Below are positions 17,119 to 27,282 of a DNA stretch of 64,000 nucleotides, piece by piece. Position 1 is the first letter of the stretch. The number at the start of each line of letters is the position of its first letter. The position numbers and the translations under genes were made by a program. This DNA comes from PNOJ01 sp016706845 (GTDB lineage: Bacteria > Krumholzibacteriota > Krumholzibacteriia > LZORAL124-64-63), in contig JADJIV010000011.1 in assembly GCA_016706845.1 (NCBI GenBank), forward strand, positions 60,775-124,774. Reading direction: 5' to 3'. The notes under the pieces are model-generated. The model saw only the letters and a list, made by a program, of their open reading frames with translations, ran no database searches and had not been told where the DNA came from.

Positions 17119-20076
17119 TCAACGCACCAAGTTGATGCGCTGCGTCGCCGTGACCCCGCCCGGGGCGGTCAAGCGCACCAGATAGACCCCGCTGGGCAAG
17201 TCGTGCGCATCGAGCGTCACCGAATGCACGCCTGCAGGGCGCTCGCCGTTGACGAGTTCCCGCACCTGCCGGCCGCGGATGTCGTAGACCGCCAGGCGCA
17301 CCCGGCCGGCCGCGGGCAGGTCATAGCGCAGCGTGGTGCGCGGGTTGAACGGGTTCGGGGACGCCGGATGCAGCGCCAACGACCGCGGCAGCACGCCGCC
17401 GACCGGGTCGTCGCCGACGCCGGTGGTCTGGTCGGCCACTTCGATCGTTTCCTCGGGAACACCGTCGCCGTCGAGGTCGACGTCGATGGCCACCGGACCG
17501 TTGCCGAGCGTCTGCCACACCGGCCGCACCGTGTGGACCGCACCGGCCGGCAGCGGCACGTCTGCGTGCAGGAACCCGGACAGACCGTCGGCCGCGGCCT
17601 CGCGCAGGCTCAGGCTGTAGGTCTTGGCCGGACCGTCGTTCTGCAAGCGCAGGGTGGGACCGTCCAGCGCGTCGTGCACGGCGAACCGCACCGAATCGGC
17701 GCCGACCAGGGCAAGACCGCGCACAGCGAGGGTGCGCTCGCGGTCCGGACTGCCCGCGTCGATGGCGCGCAGGGTCACCTGTTTGGTGGCGCCCGTGTCG
17801 TCGCTGCGCGCCGTGAGTTCGCCCTTTCCCCCGTGGGCGGCGGGGTCGAAGGCGAGCCGGTCGATCTGCGCCGGGTCGGCGTCGGCACGACCGTAGCCGT
17901 AGATGCGCGGGGTGCTGCCGTCGGCCGCGCGGTCGAAGATCGTGGCGCTCAACCGCGGGTCGGGCGCGTCGGTGATGGTCAGGGTGTAACCGCCGGCCGG
18001 CACGGAGAAGCCGAGCGGCGGCGTCTCGCCGCCCACCGGCGGCAGGTCGGGCACCGCACCGGCCAGCGTGTTGTAGGTGGCCGTCCCGTCGTAGCCCACG
18101 CTGCCGGCCCCGGACAACGCCGCGAGCGTGACCACCGCGCCGGGCGTGGCCGCCACGTAGAGCGTGGCTTCACCGTCGGCGGGGATCATCAGCCCCTGTT
18201 GCGTGAGGACCGGGCCCGTCAGCGGGACCGCCTCCTGCAGGTAGTGCGTGATTGCGTCCATGACGTAGAGTTTGGAGGTGCCGCTCCAGATCGGATTGTT
18301 CGCGAAGCCGCCGTCGTAGCTCCAGGTGTTCGCGGTCGAGTCGACCACCACCGTCCGGCCGTCGTCGCCGGGATGGTTGGGATCGTAGACGTCGATCCGC
18401 CAGAGGGTCGGCGCGAGCGAGATGCGCTCCAGCCGATAGGGAACCACGGCATGCGCACCGCTGCCGCCGGACAGGTAGAGGTAGCCGTCGCCGCTGCGAT
18501 CGTCGTCGAGCAGACGATATTTGAGATCGGCCAGCACGTGGCGCGGTCTCAGGAGCTCGACGCTGGCGAAGGCGCGGTAGGTCGCCTGGACGTGGCCGTT
18601 CCAGTACGAGTAGAGCGAGTTGATGGTCTCGCGCACGCCGTCACCGATGGGCAGGGACGCGAGCTCCTCCACCATCCCGATGGAGGGGTAGACGACATCC
18701 GTCGCCTCGCGATGTCCGAACGCGAGCAGCGAGGCCGTCGCCATGCCCGAGCAGGAGCCCCTCCAGCGCGTACCGCCGTTGTAGGCGGCCCAGGCCGCCG
18801 TGAAGGAGTCCCGGTACAGCGCTTCGACGGCGGGGATCACGTACCAGTAGGCATCGTCGCTGCCGTAGGCGCGGGCGTAGGCCGGCCAGTCGGGGAACAC
18901 GTTGGGGAGCGCGTTCAGCGGCGGCTCGGGGAAGTCGTCGTCGTACTCGTCGAACGTGAGCGGGTCGATGCCGTTCGCATAGTCGAACTGCATCTGTTGC
19001 CACCAATCGGGGTGAAAGAGGTTCACCGCGCAGTTGCAGAACGACCAGCCGTGGCGCGCCACTTCGAATGGTTCGTAGCGCGTACTGTCGGCGTTCAGGC
19101 GCGCGAGATGGTAGGGCTTGACGCGGAACACGCCGGAAGTGTCGGCCAAGGCGGGGTTCGCGGCGTCCACGACGATGATGCGCGCCGAGCGCGAGAAGAG
19201 GGTGTCCGCCGGGTGCCAGACCAGCGAGTCGGCTTCGACGGCGAAGTCGAGCAACTCGGCTGCTGCGCCGAGGGTATCGGGCAGCACGTGGACAGTGACG
19301 GAATCGACGGACGCCGGACGTTGCCAGCGGATCGTCACGGGTTCGCCGGCGACGACGAGAGCGCCCGCGGCGGGGGTCGTGATCAAGAGGGTTGCGTCTT
19401 CGCCTGTGACGGTAAAGTCCAAGTCGAAGCTGCCAGCGGCGGAATCTTCAGCAATACATCCGGGCGCGCCAGCTCCGAATGTGGCGGCTTGGGCTTGGGT
19501 GTAGATAGTGATTTCATAAGAGTGACCCGGCGCAAGTGTTTCGGAAAGCACACCGGAAAGCGCCCCCCCCGCTGGACTCGCTTCGTAAATCGAGAATCCT
19601 CCTCCTGCGAAATAAAAAATCCCGTCACCTTGAACGTCATAAGACAGCGACAACTCCGTCGACGTATCGCTGACAAAGAAACGAATTGTGAATCCGCTGG
19701 TGGCATATCCGCCCGATCCATCTTCCAAACAGCCCGTAAACAAAGCGAAGGCGCCAACATCACCACTGGCAGTGGCGCCTGACATCCGATCGCCCTGGAA
19801 CAGGACTTCACTCACCTGCGAAGCGTTTCCGTTGGCACTCGCAACCCAGTCAACGCCGCCCGAAGTGCCTCCGTCCGCAGAAGAGCTCCCCACAGCGTGG
19901 GAGAAGAGCCCGAAATCTTCCCCTTCAATGTAGAAATCTTGAGGATCTCCACTCGTAGTGTAAGCATCTGACAAGACCTGGGAAGAGCGATACGACGGCA
20001 CAACCTCGGCGGCAAGCTGGTCGACGCAGATGAGAGAGAGAAGTAGACACAACATCGGGCTCTTGAGCGATCGCAT
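17119..20076 (-). CDS. Large secreted protein with papain-like cysteine-protease signature and FlgD-like C-terminal domain
   Basis: A 985-residue protein with a signal peptide (MLCLLLSLICVDQLAA, residues 8-23). Residues ~25-225 are a Gly/Ser-rich beta domain and ~230-320 an Ig/KNH-like domain (TTPAAGALVVAGEPVTIRWQ). A central domain contains RGSCSGMA (Cys442), GSGAHAVVPY (His542) and DVYDPNHP (Asp565/Asn567), in the order and context of papain-like Cys-His-Asn/Asp catalytic sites. The C-terminus has ASPNPFNPRTTLRYDL and GVYLVRL, the FlgD/Por-type sorting-like domain. A secreted cysteine peptidase is inference; no family name is recognised. The N-terminal quarter is less GC-rich than the rest. 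It faces the sigma factor gene divergently. Confidence 0.8.
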   Translation of the reverse strand: MRSLKSPMLCLLLSLICVDQLAAEVVPSYRSSQVLSDAYTTSGDPQDFYIEGEDFGLFSHAVGSSSADGGTSGGVDWVASANGNASQVSEVLFQGDRMSGATASGDVGAFALFTGCLEDGSGGYATSGFTIRFFVSDTSTELSLSYDVQGDGIFYFAGGGFSIYEASPAGGALSGVLSETLAPGHSYEITIYTQAQAATFGAGAPGCIAEDSAAGSFDLDFTVTGEDATLLITTPAAGALVVAGEPVTIRWQRPASVDSVTVHVLPDTLGAAAELLDFAVEADSLVWHPADTLFSRSARIIVVDAANPALADTSGVFRVKPYHLARLNADSTRYEPFEVARHGWSFCNCAVNLFHPDWWQQMQFDYANGIDPLTFDEYDDDFPEPPLNALPNVFPDWPAYARAYGSDDAYWYVIPAVEALYRDSFTAAWAAYNGGTRWRGSCSGMATASLLAFGHREATDVVYPSIGMVEELASLPIGDGVRETINSLYSYWNGHVQATYRAFASVELLRPRHVLADLKYRLLDDDRSGDGYLYLSGGSGAHAVVPYRLERISLAPTLWRIDVYDPNHPGDDGRTVVVDSTANTWSYDGGFANNPIWSGTSKLYVMDAITHYLQEAVPLTGPVLTQQGLMIPADGEATLYVAATPGAVVTLAALSGAGSVGYDGTATYNTLAGAVPDLPPVGGETPPLGFSVPAGGYTLTITDAPDPRLSATIFDRAADGSTPRIYGYGRADADPAQIDRLAFDPAAHGGKGELTARSDDTGATKQVTLRAIDAGSPDRERTLAVRGLALVGADSVRFAVHDALDGPTLRLQNDGPAKTYSLSLREAAADGLSGFLHADVPLPAGAVHTVRPVWQTLGNGPVAIDVDLDGDGVPEETIEVADQTTGVGDDPVGGVLPRSLALHPASPNPFNPRTTLRYDLPAAGRVRLAVYDIRGRQVRELVNGERPAGVHSVTLDAHDLPSGVYLVRLTAPGGVTATQRINLVR

Positions 20077-20213
20077 GGTTTGGTCTCCTAATTTTGGAGT
20101 GAATTCCTACTCCAAGACGCGACAACCACCGCTGCAGGCCGACATTGAGAAGCTATTGTCGATATCATGATCTGAGGGCTGCAATCTACCATCACTGCTA
20201 TACTGGCCCGACC

Positions 20214-20832
20214 ATGCACGATCCCGATGAATTCACCCGGCTCCTGCGCGCCAGCGGCGACGACGACCAGGCCGCCTCGCGCCTGTTCGAGCGAGTCTAC
20301 GACGAGCTGCGCGGCATCGCCCGCAACCAACTGCGCCGCGAGCGGGCCGGCCACACCCTGCAGGCCACCGCGCTGGCGCACGAGGTCTACCTCAAGCTGT
20401 CCGCCCAGCAGGACGTCGACTGGCGCAACCGCGCCCAGTTCTTCGCTGTGGCGGCCCAGGCCACGCGCCGCCTGCTGGTCGACCACGCGCGCGGGCGCCT
20501 GCGGGCCAAGCGCGGCGGCGGCGCCCACCACACACAGTTAAGAACGGGCATCGACGTGCCGGTGCCGGAATCCGACGCCGGGCTTGTCGCCCTGGACGAG
20601 GCATTGACGCGTCTGCGACAAGAGGACCCGTTGAAGTGCCGCGTCGTGGAGATGCGCTATTTCGGCGGCTGCACGCACGAGGAAATCGCCGCCGTTCTGG
20701 GGGTCTCGTCGCGCACGGTCGAGCGCCACTGGCGGTACGCGCGAGCCTGGTTGTACCGCGCCCTGCGCAAGAAGACACGCCGGCGGCGGAACTCCGAGCC
20801 GGGGAAGGTTCTGGACGCCACCCGATGGTTGA
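20214..20832 (+). CDS. ECF-type RNA polymerase sigma factor (ECF1/TIGR02999-like); C-terminal end frame-uncertain
   Basis: Starts at MHDPDEFTRLLRASG (ATG 20214). It has region 2 (LFERVYDELRGIARNQL, HEVYLKL, FFAVAAQATRRLLVDHAR) and region 4 (VVEMRYFGGCTHEEIAAVLG, SSRTVERHW), typical of ECF sigma factors paired with Ser/Thr kinases. As sequenced, the frame runs on without a stop into the kinase. Around 20765 the sigma sequence loses resemblance (KKTRRRR). A +1 change would end it at the TGA 20830-20832, overlapping the kinase ATG at 20825. The exact 3' end is therefore uncertain. Confidence 0.8.
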
Positions 20833-23432
20833 GCCGCCCCGACGCCCCGACGAGCTTTTCGACGAACTGGTCGACCTGCCGATCTCCGCCCGCAAAAGCC
20901 CGCCTGGCGCAACTGTGCGCCGGCAACGAACCCCTGCGCACCGAGATGATCTCCCTGCTGGCGGCCTGGGACGAGTGCGGCGCCTTCCTGGAGCAGCCGG
21001 CGACCCTGTCACCCGGCGCCTTCGATCAGCTCGAAGCCGACGCCGAACCGCTGCCGCCGGGGACGCCGCCCGCCGGCGCGCGCGACCGGGCCGGCCAGTC
21101 GCTGGGCGGCTGGCTGCTGCAGGAGCTGATCGGCTCCGGCGGCGCCGGCGATGTCTGGCTGGCCGGACGCGAGGTCGAGGGCGGCCGCCAGAAGGTGGCG
21201 GTGAAGGTCATCCGTACGGCCATCCTCGCCCCGGACGCCATGCAGCGCTTCCGCAACGAGTGCCGCCTGCTGGCGGAGCTGGACCATCCCGGCATCGCGC
21301 GCCTGGTCGACGGCGGCGTCACGGACGACGGCGTGCCCTGGCTCGCGATCGAACATGTCGACGGCCGGCCGCTGGACGCCTGGTGCGACGAGCGGGGCCT
21401 CGATGCCCGCGCGCGCGTGCAGCTGCTGGTCCAGGTCTGCGAGACCGTTCGCCATCTGCACCGCCATTCGGTGCTGCACCGCGACCTCAAGCCCGCGAAC
21501 GTCCTGGTCGACAAGGGCGGCCGCCCGCGCCTGATCGACTTCGGCATCGCCCGCGCGCTGGACCTCGCCGATGTCGAGGGAGCGGGCACGGACATGACCC
21601 AGCCCGGCCTCGAGCGCATGACGCCGGCCTATGCGAGCCCCGAGCAGCTGCGCGGCGAACCGCTGTCGCTGGCCAGCGACGTCTACGCGCTCGGCGTGCT
21701 CGCCTACCGCCTGCTGACGGGCGAGCTGCCCCGCCAGGGCCGCGGGCGCTGGGACCTCGAACGCGAGATCGCCGCCGGGCCTCCCCGCCGTCCCGGCGAC
21801 GCGGCGCGCCTGGCGACGGTGCCCGCACACGTCCTGCGGGGCGATCTCGACACGATCGTGCTGGCGGCCCTGCGCGCCGACCCCGAGCGGCGCTATCCGT
21901 CGGCCGAAGCCCTGCGTGAAGACCTCGTACGCTGGCTGGACGGACGCCCGGTTCTCGCGCGCGGGGATTCGTTCGCGTACGTCGCCGGCAAGTTCGTGCG
22001 GCGGCACGTGGCGGCTGTGACCCTGGCCTTCATCGCCGTCTGCGCCCTGGCGGGCGCCGCGGTCACCGGCTTCACGCTCTACGGCCGCGCCGAGGCCGCC
22101 CGTCGCGAGGCCGTGCGCGATCGCGCCACCGCCCAGCGGGTCAGCGGGTTCCTGGAGGGGCTGCTCGCGGCCGTCGACCCGCTGAACGCCGACGCGCGCG
22201 CCGACATCACCGTGCGCCAGGCTCTGGACGAGGCCGCCGCGCGGCTGGCCGCCGAACTCGCCGGTGAGCCGGCGGTCGCCGCTGCGCTGCACATGACCAT
22301 CGGCAACGCCTACGTGAACCTGGGCCTGCACGACGACGGCGCGCGCCATCTCGAAGCCGCGCGCCGACTCCACGAGACGAGCCGCCTCGCCGATCCCGAC
22401 GGCCTGGCGATGGTTGCGGTGAGCCAGGCCGACCTCGCGCTCAAGCGCGGCCACCTGGCCGCGGTCGACAGCCTCCTGGCGCCGGCGTTCGCCTCGGACC
22501 AGCCACTGGCCATGGCCAGTGCACAGCTGAGCCTGTCGCGCCTGCGCACCGAGCAGTCGCGACTGGACGAGGCCGAGCAGGCGGCCCGCCTGGCCCTGGC
22601 CCGCGCGGGGACGCCAGGGCTCGACCCGGTCCTGCCGGTCCAGGTGCGTTCGCAGCTGGGTTCGGTGCTCTACCGCCAGGGTCGGTACGCGGCCGCCGAA
22701 TCGCTGATGCTCGACGCGCTCGCCGCCGCCCGCGGCGCGTTCGGCGAGGTTCACGTCCTGACGGCGGAGGCCGCGCAGAACGTAGGCGTCGTGCGGACGG
22801 CTCTCGGTCGTCCGCAGGAGGCCATCGACGACTTCGGCGAGGCCCTGGCCGTCTACGAGCGATTGTACCCGCCCGGCCATCCCGAACTCGCGGTCACCCT
22901 GGTGAACCTCGCCGATGCCGAGGCGGGCGCCGGACGCCACGCCGACGCGCTGGCCCACTACCTGCGCGCGCAGGGGATCATCGCCGGCAGCCTGGGCGCG
23001 CAGCACGTGAACTGGGGGCTGGCCACGAACGGGATGGCGTACTGCCAGTGGCGCCTGGGCCTTCGCGAGGAGGCGGAAGGACTCTACCGGGAGGCCCTGG
23101 CGGTGATGTCCGCCGCCCTGGGGGACGGCCACCCCTGGCCGGCGGTGGCGCGCGTGAACCTGGCGCGCGTGGTGCACGAGCAGGGCCGCCCCGCCGAGGC
23201 CGCCGCCCTCGGCCGCAGGACGCTCGCCGACCTCGATGCCGCCTTCCCCGGCGGACACGCCTACACGGTCCGACCGCTGGCCCTGCTGGCGGAGATCGCG
23301 CTCGAGGCGGGTGACCGGGCCGGCGCTACGGCGCTGATCGCGCGCGCCGACTCCCTGACGGCCGCATCACCTCCGGGCGGCAGCGATCGCACCGCGGTGG
23401 AGAAGCTGAAGACGCGACTCGCAGCCCGCTGA
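20825..23432 (+). CDS. Membrane Ser/Thr protein kinase with C-terminal TPR repeats (one frameshift)
   Basis: The intact form starts at the ATG 20825 (MVEPPRRPDELFDELVDLP) and switches frame at GCAAAAGCCCGCC near 20897. Removing one A gives ARKARLAQLCAGNEPLR, the usual N-terminal helix region. The kinase domain has a glycine loop IGSGGAGDV, Lys in VAVKVI, catalytic HRDLKPAN, metal site DFG and YASPEQL, SDVYALGVLAYRLLTG. One membrane helix follows (VTLAFIAVCALAGAAV), then a large TPR domain (LGSVLYRQGRYAAAE, ALGRPQEAIDDFGEAL, CQWRLGLREEAEGLYREAL). It is likely co-transcribed with the upstream sigma factor, forming a phosphorylation/transcription pair common in planctomycete- and acidobacteria-like genomes. 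Substrates are unknown. Confidence 0.88.
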
Positions 23433-23546
23433 TTCCCACCAACACTGCCCCATCTGCATTCTGCGTGTCGGGTTCCTGCCAGGGATGTCGCGTTATGGAT
23501 AACGGCCGACTCTGCCTATCCATTCGCAACAACAGGGAGAACCGCC

Positions 23547-24273
23547 ATGTTCACACTTCATACCACGACTCGCACGTTCCTCACGCTGACCGCCGCCCTC
23601 GCCTGGGGTCTCACCCTCGGAGGCTGCAAGTCCTCGACGCCGACGAAGCCCGATCCCGTCCCCAGCCAGGGGCAGGTCACGCTCGTCCGCAACGACAGCT
23701 ATTTCGCGGCGATGGCCGCCGCCGGGTATGATTGCAACGACACACAGACGATCGACCCCGCCGACGATGACTTCTCGCCGACCACCATCGACTTCGGCGT
23801 CACCTGCTCGGCCGAAGCCCAGGGCGAGACGCATTCCGGCAACATGGATGTCGAAGGCTCGCTGACCTACCGGTTCGAGGCGCCCGACGACGGCCTCTCG
23901 GAAATTCGACTCGTGGCGTGGGCGAGGGGGCGGTCGCTCGGCCACCGGCTTGGCGAGCAGCGGATCGACCGTCCGGGCGCGCCTGCAGTTCACGGTGACG
24001 GGGGATCCCGTCGCATACCGTGCCGTGGGGACGCTCAACTATGCGGATCATTTCACGGACATGATGAAGCTTCGGGACGTCGCGGCAGCCCCGGGCGTCC
24101 ACCTCTTCGCCCATTACGGCGACAATAACGGCACCGCGGGCGAGACGGACCTCGACACTTCGGGCACGCTGGCGACGGGCAGCTACGAGTTGTGGGTGGA
24201 ATTGAGCACGCACGACTGGTTCACCGAGGAGTTGGATTTCACGCTCAATTTCACTGCGCCAGAGGCCAACTGA
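23547..24273 (+). CDS. Lipoprotein of unknown function (one frameshift)
   Basis: The N-terminal signal ends in a lipobox (GLTLGGC, Cys at ~33) followed by a Ser/Thr/Pro linker. The frame from 23547 reads well to about LVAWA (23920); the continuation (ARLQFTVTGDPVAYRAVGTLNYADHF to NFTAPEAN) is in another frame, ending at 24273. The switch coincides with a G homopolymer (GAGGGGGCGG, 23924-23933). Corrected length is about 241 residues, probably a beta-sandwich envelope protein. It follows the kinase gene by 115 bp, so co-expression is possible. No family recognised. Confidence 0.7.
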
Positions 24274-24441
24274 CGGACTTTAGGTTGTGCCCTGGAGAAT
24301 GTGTCTCGGCATTTTGAGACCAAATATATACATATGTTAATCTATATTTCACCATATAAGGGGATATCTTACGACTCGCAAGCCCGGAACACAATCTCCG
24401 CAGCACAACCAAGGGTTAGCTCCGTGGGGGAGCCTATGTTA

Positions 24442-24464
24442 CATTGTATCGGTAAATATCAATG
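24442..24464. promoter_or_regulatory. Inverted repeat upstream of the AbiEi gene
   Basis: CATTG-N13-CAATG lies 14 bp ahead of the ATG at 24478 in an AT-rich 200-bp gap. AbiEi antitoxins repress their own promoters by binding inverted repeats, so this is a candidate operator. The arms are short and the call is weak. Confidence 0.35.
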
Positions 24465-24477
24465 AAAGCCGAGCCCC

Positions 24478-25083
24478 ATGACCACCGACACCACGACCGA
24501 GAAAGCCCTGCTGCTGGTCAAGAAGGCCGGCCTCGCCCGTTCCCAGGACCTGGAGAAGGCCGGGATCACGCGCACCCAGATCACCCGGCTGCTCGCCCGC
24601 GGCCTGATCGAGCGCGCGGGGCGGGGCCTGTACCAACTGCCCGGCAACCCGGAATCCGACCGGCTCGCCTTCGCGGCGGCCGCGCACCGCGTGCCCGGCG
24701 GCGTGCTCTGCCTGCTGTCGGCGCTGCGCTTCCACGGTCTGACCACGCAGAACCCGCACGAGGTCTGGATGGCGATCGAGAACAAGGCCTGGCGGTCGCG
24801 GGCCAAGAACCCGCCGCTGCAGCTGATCTACCTCACGGGCCCCGCGCTGCACGAGGGCGTCGAAGTGCACGAGATCGAAGGCGTCAAGGTGCGGGTCTTC
24901 TGCGCGGCCAAGACCGTCGCCGACTGCTTCAAGTTCCGCAACAAGATCGGCATCGCCATCGCCGTCGAAGCCCTGCGCGACTACCGGCTGGTCCACCCCA
25001 AGGGACTCGACGCCGTCTGGCGCTTCGCGGAGATCAACCGGATGGTCCGGGTGCTGGAGCCCTACCTCGAGAGCCTGCGCTGA
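24478..25083 (+). CDS. AbiEi-family antitoxin-like transcriptional regulator, without a toxin partner
   Basis: A 201-residue protein. The N-terminal winged helix (ARSQDLEKAGITRTQITRLL) is followed by RAGRGLYQLPG and LLSALRFHGLTTQNP, hallmarks of the type IV TA antitoxin AbiEi. The C-terminal domain has FCAAKTVADCFKFRNKIG and AVEALRDY. In AbiE systems the next gene encodes the nucleotidyltransferase toxin AbiEii. Here the next gene (the KimA-like permease) is convergent and only 19 bp away, so no toxin is present. It may be a solitary regulator or a remnant. The flanking upstream DNA is markedly AT-rich, consistent with transfer. Confidence 0.85.
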   Translation: MTTDTTTEKALLLVKKAGLARSQDLEKAGITRTQITRLLARGLIERAGRGLYQLPGNPESDRLAFAAAAHRVPGGVLCLLSALRFHGLTTQNPHEVWMAIENKAWRSRAKNPPLQLIYLTGPALHEGVEVHEIEGVKVRVFCAAKTVADCFKFRNKIGIAIAVEALRDYRLVHPKGLDAVWRFAEINRMVRVLEPYLESLR

Positions 25084-25102
25084 ATCCGGTGCGATAGCCG
25101 GC

Positions 25103-27122
25103 TCACGACCCGACCCGCGCCGGCAGGATCACCATCGTCCTCCCCCGCCACTGCAGCCGCTTCTGCAGCGCGAACGCGGTGTCGTTGTGCAGCAGGTGCT
25201 GGAACCACTTGTCGCGCTGGAAGATGACCTGGCCGGCGAAGAACGTCACGTCGGGGAAGTCGTGCGCGACCGCCAGGCAGAGCTTCTCGGCTTCGTCCAC
25301 CACGTCGGTGCCCAGGGCCGTGCGGCCGATGGCGGGCACGCCCAGCTTCGACGCCAGTTCCACGTACTTCGCCACGGTGTCGGCGGTGCGCGCCTGCAGC
25401 TCGTCGAGCGCGTCCTTGCCCTTGAACTCGCCCGAATCCACCACGCCGACGCTGATGATCACCAGGTTGCGGTAGTGCCCCTTGAAGGTGCGCAGGATGG
25501 TCAGCAGCGTGCACGCCCAGGCCGCTGTAGCCGGCGACCAGCAGCGCGGCGGTCGGCTGCGGGGTTGAAGCGCGCCGCACGGCCGGGGTGTGCTCCTCCA
25601 CCGCGGCGATGACCGGCGCCATCTCCCGGTAGAGCTGGGCGAGCTTGCAGCCGAACAGGCGGTAGTGGCCGCGGATCAGGAAGCACAGGCCCAGCAGCAG
25701 GGCGGTCACCCCGATGGTGATCCAGCCGCCCTCGCTGAACTTCTCGAACGTGGTGACGACCAGCACCGTGACGCAGAGCAGCAGGCCGGTGCCGAAGATC
25801 CCGGTCCGCCGGCGCCAGTGCGTGCGCTGGGCGCGGGACTTCACCGTCCAGATCGTCATCGCCAGCATCGACAGCGAGAAGGTCAAGAACACGTTGATGC
25901 TGTACATGACGACCAGGCTGCGCACGTCACCGTGCGTGTACAGCAGCACCACCAGGGCGAGGACACCCATCAGCACGATGCCGTTCTGGGTCGTCAGCCG
26001 GCTCGAGAGCGTGGCGAAGCGCCGCGGCATCCAGTTGTCCAGCGCCATGTTGGCCAGCACGCGCGGGCCGTCGATGAAGCCGGCCTGGGCGGCCACCACC
26101 AGCAGCAGCCCCTCCGACACCAGCGTGACCCACACCAGGACCGTGCCGAAGGGCAGGCCGCCGGCCAGCCGCTCGAACAGCACGGCGTTCATGGTCTTGC
26201 CCTCGACGGGCGCGACCCGCCACAGCAGGTAGCAGACCAGCAGCCCCGCCGCGGTGAACGACAGCGAGGCGGCCATGTAGCTCATGGTCCGCCGCCCGGT
26301 CTTCGCGCGCGGCTCGCGCATGATGGGCAGGCCGTTGGAGACGGCCTCGATGCCCGTGTAGGTCCCGCCGCCCATCGAGTAGGCCTTCAGCAGCAGGGCG
26401 GCCATGCCCCCCAGCCCCAGGGTCGCCAACCCCCGCGAAAACCCGCCGCCGACCTCCGCCGCCACGGCCGGCGCCTGCCCGGCGTGCGCGAACACGCCAC
26501 CCACGATGGCCACGGCGTGCGTCAGCAGGAACACCAGGAACACCGGCAGCAGGACCATCACCGACTCGCGCACGCCCCGGATGTTCAGCACGATGAGCCC
26601 CAGCACGAAGGCGACCTCGGCCACCGGCTTCACGCCGTGCCAGGCCAGCGGCAGGAAGCTGAAGATGGCGTCGCCGGCGGCGGCGATCGACACCGAGATC
26701 GTCAGCACGTAGTCCACGAGCAGGGCGCAGCCCGAGACGACGCCCACGTTGGGGCCCAGCAGCTTCGTCGCCACGACGTAGCCGCCGCCGCCGTGGGGGA
26801 ATTCCTCGATGATGCGTTTGTAGGCCGCCGAGATCACCAGCACGGTGACGGTGGTCATCACGGCCAGCGCCAGCAGCAGGTAGGTGTGCTCGCCCAGGGT
26901 GCGGAAGCCTTCGTCGGGCCCGTAGGCGGACGACGACAGACCGTCGGCGCCCAGGCCGATCCAGGCCAGGAACGGCACCAGCGTCAGGCGGTGGAAGAGC
27001 GAGCTGTCGGCCAGGCTCTTGGGGCTCCCGAACAGGGTCCGGCGCACACGGGCCGGAAACGACAGCGGCTCACCGGTGGAGTCGGACTCCTCCGGGGACG
27101 ACGGGGGCTTCTGGCCGCCCAT
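25103..27122 (-). CDS. KimA-like APC-superfamily potassium permease (one frameshift near the C-terminal domain)
   Basis: The N-terminal ~510 residues carry about twelve membrane helices with KimA-like blocks: LGADGLSSSAYGPDE, EEFPHGGGGYVVATKLLG, SGCALLVDYVLTISVSIAA and GGTYTGIEAVSNGLP. The cytosolic C-terminal domain is Usp-like (VIISVGVVDSGEF, LPARVGS). The frame breaks near 25515, between YSGLGVH and TLLTILRTFKGHYRNL. Corrected length is about 672 residues. B. subtilis KimA is a high-affinity K+/H+ importer controlled by c-di-AMP. Here the leader holds a ydaO-type c-di-AMP riboswitch and the promoter shares the kdp box layout, both supporting a potassium role. Confidence 0.87.
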
Positions 27123-27138
27123 GGGGCTCCTACTCGAC

Positions 27139-27242
27139 GCCTACGGGGTTAGCTGACGGGCTCGGGCCGAATAGATGCCCTACGCCTTGCGGCGATGCGC
27201 CCCGGGAAGTGGGTCCCCCGTTCCCGCGCGGCGGGATTCGGC
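27139..27242 (-). promoter_or_regulatory. c-di-AMP (ydaO/yuaA-type) riboswitch in the leader of the KimA-like gene
   Basis: The minus-strand leader begins GCCGAATCC (27242), then CGGGGGACCCACTT, CCGGGGCGCATCG, GCGTAGGGC, and closes with CCCGTCAGCTAACCCCGTAGGC (27160-27139). These elements occur in the same order as the conserved cores of ydaO riboswitches, including the diagnostic CAGCTAAC-CC-GGC 3' core. The CGCC/GGCG ends can pair as P1. It ends 16 nt before the ATG at 27122, so c-di-AMP binding could act on translation. Riboswitches of this class are off-switches for potassium uptake genes such as kimA. Confidence 0.85.
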
Positions 27243-27282
27243 GATGTGTCAGGGACTGACGACACACGCGACACTCCCTGAG

